DNA of 18,781 bases from CAKQOE01 sp963627215. GTDB taxonomy: Bacteria; Bacillota; Clostridia; Peptostreptococcales; Anaerovoracaceae. The position numbers and the translations under genes are program-made. Below are positions 1-4,460 of the stretch, piece by piece (the stretch's first letter is position 1; each line of letters begins with the position of its first letter). The notes beneath the pieces were generated by a model. That model did not search any database. It was not told the origin of the DNA and was given only the letters and a program-made list of their open reading frames with translations. The stretch is from NCBI GenBank assembly GCA_963627215.1, contig CAVGAH010000036.1:1-18781 (forward strand). Direction: 5' to 3'.

Positions 1-1
1 C

Positions 2-286
2 CCTATGGCTGCAAAGAAGATGGTAGAGTCAGGCAAGTACGACGCAGTTATCTGCCTTGGTACTGTTATCCGCGGCGCTACGAGCCACTATGACCTCGTA
101 TGCAGCGAAGCAGCAAAGGGCATCGCTCAGGTAGGCCTCCAGTCAGGTGTTCCTGTAATGTTCGGCGTAGTTACTACAGAAAACATCGAGCAGGCTATCG
201 AAAGAGCCGGCACAAAGGCAGGAAACAAGGGTTATGACTGCGCACTCAGCGCTATTGAGATGGTAAATCTCTACAAGCAGATCTAA
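2..286 (+). CDS. ribH: 6,7-dimethyl-8-ribityllumazine synthase, C-terminal part (5' end outside the window)
   Basis: This is the last step but one of riboflavin synthesis: it condenses 5-amino-6-(D-ribitylamino)uracil with 3,4-dihydroxy-2-butanone 4-phosphate in the cytoplasm. About 94 codons are visible and the frame is open back to the window edge, so the Met near base 5 is internal. The stretch GTVIRGATSHYD holds the family's catalytic His and phosphate-binding loop, FGVVTTENIEQAIERAG is the conserved segment with the active-site Phe, and GNKG follows near the C-terminus. The usual length is about 150-160 residues, so roughly 60 N-terminal residues are missing. It ends in TAA and is followed 34 bases later by an intrinsic terminator, so it is probably the last gene of a rib operon lying to the left. 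The identification is secure. Confidence 0.97.
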   Translation, partial: PMAAKKMVESGKYDAVICLGTVIRGATSHYDLVCSEAAKGIAQVGLQSGVPVMFGVVTTENIEQAIERAGTKAGNKGYDCALSAIEMVNLYKQI

Positions 287-320
287 AAATTTGAATAAAA
301 ATATGTGTCAATAAATATCA

Positions 321-362
321 AAAGCGCAGCCCGGTCATAAGACCGCAGGCTGCGCTTTCTGT
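321..362. terminator. Intrinsic terminator after ribH, probably bidirectional
   Basis: An 11-bp perfect arm (321-331, AAAGCGCAGCC) pairs with 348-358, and an inner 5-bp arm (332-336, CGGTC) pairs with 341-345 around an ATAA loop. Two bases (346-347) bulge. The arms begin with AAA and end with TTT, so either strand gets a short U run. It sits between ribH and the convergent minus-strand gene ending at 392, and can serve both. Confidence 0.85.
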
Positions 363-391
363 GCAAGGTCGAATATTTTTACCCTAAAGGC

Positions 392-682
392 TTATCTTAT
401 AATATCACATTCCTGGCATCTCACCGCGCTGAAGCCGGCGCATGTGTTGCAGTAGCCGAACTCTGGACAGGCAATACCGCATTCTACCTCGTCCATAGGC
501 TTCTTATTGAATTTGCAGAACGGGCCGAACGTCTTTGTGTCCTCAAAGTAATGCGTACTTTCTATATGCTCGCATATGTAGTAGCTTGGATCGCCGTTTG
601 CGCCGCAAAGCGTAGTTTTGCCGCTGAACCATATGTCCTTGTTAATATTTGAATCAGTCTGCTTTGTCTTTATCTCACTCAT
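392..682 (-). CDS. Small cysteine-rich protein, function unknown
   Basis: This is a 96-residue soluble protein that I do not recognise. It has nine cysteines at about residues 26, 37, 56, 68, 72, 78, 81, 89 and 92. The last six form C-x3-C-x5-C-x2-C-x7-C-x2-C, a spacing that fits zinc or iron-sulfur binding. There is no signal peptide or membrane segment, so it is predicted to be cytoplasmic. An ATG five codons upstream is in frame, but the start at 682 is chosen because GAGGAG (690-695, minus) lies 7 bases before it and would fall inside the coding sequence otherwise. The gene is followed by the shared terminator at 321-362. It lies 125 bases downstream of another cysteine-rich gene on the same strand, near an HxlR regulator, which suggests a thiol, metal or redox role. 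That role is inference. Confidence 0.72.
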   Translation of the reverse strand: MSEIKTKQTDSNINKDIWFSGKTTLCGANGDPSYYICEHIESTHYFEDTKTFGPFCKFNKKPMDEVECGIACPEFGYCNTCAGFSAVRCQECDIIR

Positions 683-749
683 TATTTTTCTCCTCATTGC
701 TCATCAGCTCGACGTGCTGCCGTCAGTTAAAGTTATCGTAAGTATACAA

Positions 750-755
750 ATTATA
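750..755 (-). promoter_or_regulatory. Candidate -10 box for the 392-682 gene
   Basis: The minus strand reads a perfect TATAAT here, about 68 bases upstream of the start at 682. No good -35 hexamer is present at 16-18 bp spacing. A short dyad (GTATA at 742-746, TATAC at 754-758) overlaps the box. This is a weak assignment based on the -10 alone. Confidence 0.35.
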
Positions 756-807
756 TACCCGAAACCATTGTAACACAGTCACTTTTTTTAGTAAAGGACA
801 TATGTTT

Positions 808-1047
808 TTAATATTCCTCGTTCTCTAACCCCTCTGAAGCCTTCTGAACGCCGGAAAAGTTTTTCGCGTAATCTACAGAACCGAGACGCGTGTACTCCCA
901 TACGACACCATCGCGTAGACAGTCAGTCTTACATCCCCCTGGACATGTCTGACATATGAGCCCCTGCGCGACACCGTGACGCCCGGAGCCTATAGTATGC
1001 ACGATCTTTCCGTGATATTCGTGTTTCATTATATTTGCATTTTCCAT
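808..1047 (-). CDS. Small protein with a four-cysteine cluster, function unknown
   Basis: This is a 79-residue protein with no recognised family. Cys32, 35, 39 and 43 form C-x2-C-x3-C-x3-C within QTCPGGC, which looks like a metal or cluster site; the rest is polar with a charged C-terminus and no signal peptide or membrane helix. The start is firm: AAGGAGGT (minus, about 1056-1063) lies 8 bases before the ATG, so this short ORF is very likely translated. It is transcribed away from the hxlR-type gene at 1301, and a dyad shared with another promoter lies between the two. Control by that regulator is therefore likely. A metal- or thiol-linked role is inferred from cysteine content and context only. 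Confidence 0.7.
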   Translation of the reverse strand: MENANIMKHEYHGKIVHTIGSGRHGVAQGLICQTCPGGCKTDCLRDGVVWEYTRLGSVDYAKNFSGVQKASEGLENEEY

Positions 1048-1103
1048 AACCGTATACCTCCTTACGGGTGATCGATGAGGCCTCTGTTCTTAAGTACAAT
1101 TGA

Positions 1104-1109
1104 ATTATA
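1104..1109 (-). promoter_or_regulatory. Candidate -10 box for the 808-1047 gene
   Basis: The minus strand has a perfect TATAAT, about 57 bases before the ATG at 1047. The -35 position is T-rich but not a clear match. The dyad at 1143-1165 lies just upstream of the -35 position, near -57 relative to the presumed start point. Confidence 0.4.
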
Positions 1110-1142
1110 GTGCAGCTGCTCGCAAAAAAGAATACATCGGTC

Positions 1143-1165
1143 AATTTATGAGCTGCTATTAAATT
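1143..1165. promoter_or_regulatory. Putative HxlR-type operator, copy 1 (23-bp dyad)
   Basis: Half-sites AATTTATGAGC (1143-1153) and GCTATTAAATT (1155-1165) flank a central T at 1154. The right half matches the reverse complement of the left at 9 of 11 positions. The same element recurs at 2292-2314. It lies in the divergent gap between the 808-1047 gene and the regulator at 1301, where a self-regulating HxlR protein would be expected to bind. Confidence 0.55.
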
Positions 1166-1174
1166 TAATAGCAG
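1153..1174. repeat. Perfect 22-bp palindrome overlapping operator copy 1
   Basis: CTGCTATTAAA (1153-1163) is followed directly by its exact reverse complement TTTAATAGCAG (1164-1174). It overlaps the 23-bp dyad but has a different centre (between 1163 and 1164). It contains TTTAAT (1164-1169), which could act as a -10 for the plus-strand regulator gene. Confidence 0.7.
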
Positions 1175-1300
1175 GTCTGAAATGCAAAGGCTGTGTTAGA
1201 ATGATGAAGTAACAAAGTAATCGGTCTGAAACGCCTGCGCGTTGCTGCCTGTTGCGCCCACAGCATGTAAAAGTAAATCAACGAAAGGAATATAAAATAT

Positions 1301-1678
1301 ATGTATAAAAGAAAACTGGATAAGGACATCAGATGTCCTCTTGAATATGGTCTGGAAATATTCGGAGGAAAATGGAAATCGCGCATAATATGCGTACTCG
1401 CCGCGCAGGAAAAGCTCCGCTACAGCGAGCTCAGAAACGAAATGGGAAATATAACGGACGCGGTGCTCGCGTCAACGCTTAAAGAGCTTATTGCTTCTGA
1501 TATAGTTCAGAGAAAGCAATATGACGAAATGCCAATACGCGTAGAATACAACCTCACAGAAAAAGGCGCGTCAGTAGTACCTATACTCCAGAGCATCTGC
1601 CACTGGTCCGGAATATTCTACAAAGACGACAACGAAAATAAAATGACACAGTGTCAGAAATGCGACTACAGAAATTAG
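1301..1678 (+). CDS. HxlR/DUF24-family winged-helix transcriptional regulator
   Basis: This 125-residue protein spans a complete HxlR domain at about residues 10-102. It opens with the family signature CPLEYGLEIFGGKWKSRII; then come the recognition region with YSELRNEMGNITDAVLASTLKEL and the wing ending VEYNLTEKG. HxlR proteins bind DNA as dimers, and several (YodB, CatR, HypR in Bacillus subtilis) sense electrophiles or oxidants through an N-terminal cysteine; Cys12 here is in that position. It also has Cys31, Cys100 and a C-terminal C-x2-C (118, 121) that is not part of the core domain. The ATG at 1301 follows GAAAGGA at a rather long spacing of about 11 bases. The dyads at 1143-1174 upstream suggest autoregulation. 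The inducing signal is unknown. Confidence 0.93.
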   Translation: MYKRKLDKDIRCPLEYGLEIFGGKWKSRIICVLAAQEKLRYSELRNEMGNITDAVLASTLKELIASDIVQRKQYDEMPIRVEYNLTEKGASVVPILQSICHWSGIFYKDDNENKMTQCQKCDYRN

Positions 1679-1716
1679 GATAAATTAAAATTTGATTTCG
1701 ATAGAGATCACAGGAA

Positions 1717-1738
1717 AGAGCGGCCGCACGGCCGCTCT
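1717..1738. terminator. Hairpin between convergent genes, probable bidirectional terminator
   Basis: There is a 9-bp perfect GC-rich stem (AGAGCGGCC at 1717-1725 with GGCCGCTCT at 1730-1738) and a 4-base loop. It lies between the ends of the regulator gene (1678) and the minus-strand gene (1771). On the minus strand the stem is followed by TTTCC; on the plus strand no U run follows, so it fits the minus-strand gene better. Confidence 0.65.
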
Positions 1739-1770
1739 GAAAACAGATTTAAGTTATTCTGAATTTTAAG

Positions 1771-2169
1771 CTACAGCTCTTTCTTGTTGTCTGCGCCCGG
1801 AGTAGTAACGATGACCTTTTCAGGCGTTATAACGAGCGCGCCCTTTGCAGTAGCAGCGCCGTTGAACATATCTTCTACAGCTTTTTTGAATGTGTCAACG
1901 ATATCGCCCGATGTGATGTACTGCGCAGTTCCCTTTATCTGGTAACCTTCAAGCGTCTGAGCGTCAAAGGCTGTAACTGCGATGCGACCGTTGTTTTTCT
2001 CGATATTTCTGAGCGTAGTGTCGAGGAATACGTCTCCTATGAGCAGTCTGCCGTCCTCGGTAACGTCCTTAAATGCGACTGTTACGACGTTCGGCTGATC
2101 GTATGCGCATGTGGCTATATCCCACATATTATTTTTTAAAACATTAACTACTTTTTCGTTAAGACTCAT
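1771..2169 (-). CDS. Pyridoxamine 5'-phosphate oxidase-like FMN-binding split-barrel protein
   Basis: This 132-residue cytoplasmic protein has the single-domain PPOx-like fold. N-terminal helix LNEKVVNVLKNN is followed by strand segments PNVVTVAFKD, RLLIGDVFLDTTLRNIEKNNGRIAVTAFD and GYQIKGTAQYI, the order typical of small FMN-binding split-barrel proteins. Such proteins bind FMN or a related flavin cofactor and often act as uncharacterised flavin reductases; the substrate cannot be inferred. The start is firm, with AAAGGAGG 7 bases before the ATG. The 29 bases at 2292-2320 upstream match the hxlR upstream region at 26 positions, so the gene is probably controlled by the HxlR regulator, in keeping with flavin enzymes often being HxlR targets. 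It converges on the regulator gene with a hairpin between. Confidence 0.88.
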   Translation of the reverse strand: MSLNEKVVNVLKNNMWDIATCAYDQPNVVTVAFKDVTEDGRLLIGDVFLDTTLRNIEKNNGRIAVTAFDAQTLEGYQIKGTAQYITSGDIVDTFKKAVEDMFNGAATAKGALVITPEKVIVTTPGADNKKEL

Positions 2170-2272
2170 GATCTTGCCTCCTTTAAATTTTTAATGACAA
2201 TAGATAGAAATTAGTTAAAAGATCTTATCGTGTTTTTTTCAGGAACGGCTTTATTTTACTGAAACTGCTTAA

Positions 2273-2301
2273 ATTATGAAAGATATCAGCAAATTTATGA
2301 G
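2273..2301 (-). promoter_or_regulatory. Candidate promoter for the 1771-2169 gene
   Basis: The minus strand has CATAAT (2273-2278) as a possible -10. A 17-bp spacing places the -35 at 2296-2301, inside the operator-like dyad, although the hexamer itself (CTCATA) is a poor match. Binding there would block RNA polymerase, consistent with repression. Confidence 0.35.
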
Positions 2302-2314
2302 CAGCTAATAAATT
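2292..2314. promoter_or_regulatory. Putative HxlR-type operator, copy 2 (23-bp dyad)
   Basis: AATTTATGAGC (2292-2302), a central A (2303) and GCTAATAAATT (2304-2314) form a dyad matching at 10 of 11 positions, and one more A/T pair (2291/2315) extends it. Aligned with copy 1 over 29 bases, 26 are identical. It overlaps the presumed -35 of the split-barrel gene. Confidence 0.55.
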
Positions 2315-2444
2315 TCATAGTATATATGGGCGCGGTGACGCGCGGGAGGATGTGAGCCCTTATTACTTTATGATGTTCGTTATTAATGGAATTAAGAAAT
2401 TTTTTTGATAATATGAAGTATTTATGCCCGATTGAGGAAAATCG

Positions 2445-2453
2445 TGATATACT
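2445..2453 (+). promoter_or_regulatory. Candidate extended -10 promoter of ilvD
   Basis: TGATATACT is a TGn extended -10 (TATACT at 2448-2453) with no clear -35, as is common for extended -10 promoters. Transcription would start near 2460, giving a leader of about 57 bases before the ilvD ATG. Confidence 0.45.
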
Positions 2454-2463
2454 TATTTGCAAA

Positions 2464-2502
2464 ATGCTAATTCAAGTCGCGGAGGCGATTATGCAAATAT
2501 GA
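2464..2502 (+). CDS. Possible 12-residue leader peptide of ilvD
   Basis: The ORF encodes MLIQVAEAIMQI and stops at TGA (2500-2502), which overlaps the ilvD ribosome-binding site (GAAAGGA, 2501-2507). Five of its 12 residues are Leu, Ile or Val, the end products of the ilvD pathway. The ATG at 2464 has no Shine-Dalgarno and would be almost leaderless from the predicted promoter, but GGAGG (2481-2485) stands 5 bases before an in-frame internal ATG (2491) that gives Met-Gln-Ile-stop. No attenuator hairpin is obvious. It could be chance. Confidence 0.25.
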   Translation: MLIQVAEAIMQI

Positions 2503-2516
2503 AAGGAAACAGAATT

Positions 2517-4181
2517 ATGAACAGTGACAAGATCAAAAACGGTCCCGGCGGGGCTCCTGTACGTTCGCTTTTTTACGGAATGGGAATGGTAAAAGAGGAA
2601 ATCGAAAGACCTCTTATCGGTGTTGTAAACGCTCAGAATGAGCTTATCCCGGGACACCTGCTGCTCGACAGAGTGGCTCAGGCTGTCAAGAAGGGTATAA
2701 TAATGGCAGGCGGTACTCCTGTTGAATTCCCTGCTATCGGTATCTGCGACGGTATCGCTATGGGTCACGAGGGCATGAAGTACCCTCTCGCGAGCCGTGA
2801 GCTTATCTGCGACTCTATCGAGGCTATGGCTAAGGGTCATGCGCTCGATGGTCTCGTTCTTATCCCTAACTGCGATAAGATCGTTCCGGGTATGATGATG
2901 GCTGCTGCGAGACTTAATATCCCTTCAGTTATGGTATCAGGCGGTCCGATGAGAACAGGAAGCCTTGATGGCGATATCCTTGATTTCAACAGCGTTATGG
3001 AACGCGTAGGCGCTTTCAAGAACGGCGACTGCACTGAAGAACAGCTCGAGGACGTTGCTGAACGCTGCTGCCCGGGTTGCGGTTCATGTTCAGGTCTGTT
3101 CACTGCAAACAGCATGAACTCTCTGACTGAAGTTCTCGGAATGGGTCTCCCTTACAACGGTACTGCTCTCTGCGACAGCGGCGAGCGCATCCGTCTCGCT
3201 AAGAGAGCCGGCATGCAGGTAATGGAAATGCTCAGAAGAGACATCCGTCCTCGCGACATCCTGACTCCTGATGCTTTTGAGAACGCTATAACTGTTGATA
3301 TGGCTATGGCGGGCTCTACAAATACAGTTCTCCACCTCCCTGCTATCGCTCACGAGGCAGGCATCGAGCTGAATCTTGACATGTTTGACGCTATCAGCGA
3401 GCGCACACCTAACCTGTGCAAGCTCAGCCCAAGCGGTCACCATCATATGGAAGACCTCGGTCTCGCAGGCGGCATCCCTGCACTCATGAACGAGCTCACT
3501 AAGCTCGACCTCATACATAAGGACTGCATGACTGTTACAGGCAGGACTGTAGGCGAAAACATCGAGAGCCACCCGGTCCTCAATTATGACGTAATAAAGC
3601 ACGTTGAAGCTCCTTACAGAAACAGAGGCGGTCTGGCTATCCTCCGCGGAAACCTCGCTCCTCTCGGCGCTGTAGTAAAGGAATCAGCAGTTGCTCCTGA
3701 GATGCTCGCGCACGACGGCCCTGCTGTCATCTTCAACTCTGAGGAAGAAGCTTCTGCTGCTATCTGGGGCAAGAAGATAAAGAAGGGCGACATCATCGTC
3801 ATCAGATACGAAGGCCCTAAGGGCGGCCCGGGCATGAGAGAAATGCTTTCTCCGACTTCTTCTATCGCAGGCATGGGCCTCGACAAGGACGTTGCGCTCA
3901 TCACAGACGGCAGATTCTCAGGCGCGTCAAGAGGCGCTTCTATCGGTCACGTTTCTCCTGAAGCTATGGCGGGAGGACTTATCGGACTCCTCAGGGACGG
4001 TGATACTATCCACATCGACATACCTAACAGGATCCTCGAAGTAAAGCTGAGCGATGAAGAAATAGAAAAGAGAAAGGCTGAATACGTGAAGCCTGAGCCT
4101 AAGGTAAAGACAGGCTACCTCGCGCGCTACGCAAAGCTCGTAACATCTGCAAACACAGGCGCAGTCCTCAGCGTTGAATAA
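2517..4181 (+). CDS. ilvD: Dihydroxy-acid dehydratase
   Basis: IlvD dehydrates 2,3-dihydroxy-isovalerate and 2,3-dihydroxy-3-methylvalerate to the 2-keto acids in valine, leucine and isoleucine synthesis, using an iron-sulfur cluster and Mg2+. The full-length 554-residue form starts at ATG 2517, preceded by GAAAGGA at 9 bases. The frame is open upstream to a TTG at 2457, but the family N-terminus aligns with MNSDKIKNGPGGAPVRSL. Visible motifs are PNCDKIVPGM (Cys119), CCPGCGSCSGLFTANSMN (Cys184, 185, 188, 191), AMAGSTNTVLHLPAIA, GRTVGEN and the C-terminal GRFSGASRGASIGHVSPEA. The N-terminal VNAQNELIPGH segment has no cysteine. It stands alone between its own promoter and a strong terminator, and it prefers ATC for Ile, unlike the ATA-rich polysaccharide genes that follow, consistent with higher expression. 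Confidence 0.97.
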   Translation: MNSDKIKNGPGGAPVRSLFYGMGMVKEEIERPLIGVVNAQNELIPGHLLLDRVAQAVKKGIIMAGGTPVEFPAIGICDGIAMGHEGMKYPLASRELICDSIEAMAKGHALDGLVLIPNCDKIVPGMMMAAARLNIPSVMVSGGPMRTGSLDGDILDFNSVMERVGAFKNGDCTEEQLEDVAERCCPGCGSCSGLFTANSMNSLTEVLGMGLPYNGTALCDSGERIRLAKRAGMQVMEMLRRDIRPRDILTPDAFENAITVDMAMAGSTNTVLHLPAIAHEAGIELNLDMFDAISERTPNLCKLSPSGHHHMEDLGLAGGIPALMNELTKLDLIHKDCMTVTGRTVGENIESHPVLNYDVIKHVEAPYRNRGGLAILRGNLAPLGAVVKESAVAPEMLAHDGPAVIFNSEEEASAAIWGKKIKKGDIIVIRYEGPKGGPGMREMLSPTSSIAGMGLDKDVALITDGRFSGASRGASIGHVSPEAMAGGLIGLLRDGDTIHIDIPNRILEVKLSDEEIEKRKAEYVKPEPKVKTGYLARYAKLVTSANTGAVLSVE

Positions 4182-4223
4182 TCTGCAGTGATTGAAAAAA
4201 TAACTGATAAAAAATAAAATAAT

Positions 4224-4263
4224 GAGCCGGACGCATCCTAAACAGATACGTCCGGCTCGTTTT
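4224..4263 (+). terminator. Intrinsic terminator of ilvD
   Basis: A perfect 10-bp stem, GAGCCGGACG (4224-4233) with CGTCCGGCTC (4249-4258), encloses a 15-base loop and is followed by GTTTTG. Confidence 0.9.
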
Positions 4264-4264
4264 G

Positions 4265-4460
4265 TACACGGCCTGCTGCGCCCGTTGCCCGGCAGGTCTT
4301 TCTTATGCCTGCAATAATAACGTAGCGCCAGATGTCCCCCGCCTCTATAGGCGGCGTGGCCGCCGAATGTTACAAATACTATTCATTTGTGTGAACTCCA
4401 TTGAAATACTGCGCCTGTTGTGGCAAAATAAATTATTACTGCACATGGGGAGGACTGTAT
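4265..4460 (+). promoter_or_regulatory. Leader region of the polysaccharide locus with competing hairpins
   Basis: No gene is seen here. Two three-part arrangements occur in which a central segment can pair with either neighbour. CCTGC (4272-4276), GCAGG (4292-4296) and CCTGC (4308-4312) form the first; CCGCC (4339-4343), GGCGGC (4350-4355) and GCCGCC (4359-4364) form the second. A weaker hairpin ACAAAT/ATTTGT follows (4372-4390). TTGAAA at 4401-4406 could be a -35, but only an A-rich poor -10 follows. The upstream boundary of transcription is unknown. Confidence 0.35.

Larger units (their letters stand above)
2170..2516. other. Divergent intergenic region between the split-barrel gene and ilvD
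   Basis: This 347-base gap holds the minus-strand promoter region and operator copy 2 (2273-2314), a short GC hairpin (GCGCG at 2330-2334, GTGA loop, CGCGC at 2339-2343), an AT-rich stretch, an extended -10 for ilvD (2445-2453) and a possible leader ORF (2464-2502). No T-box signature is seen, and the ilvD leader would be too short for one. Confidence 0.6.

Noticed and set aside
929..1144. 71-residue minus-strand ORF overlapping the 808-1047 gene
   Set aside because: It overlaps a gene with a strong ribosome-binding site in another frame and crosses that gene's promoter region; the protein looks random.
2320..2516. T-box riboswitch upstream of ilvD
   Set aside because: No T-box core (AGGGTGGNACCGCG-like) is present, and the leader is too short.
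3090..3602. 170-residue minus-strand ORF opposite ilvD
   Set aside because: It lies antisense within a complete, conserved ilvD and has no recognisable motif or ribosome-binding site.
4265..4400. ops/JUMPstart antitermination element
   Set aside because: GGCGGCGTGGCC is superficially similar to the ops consensus but does not match its core.
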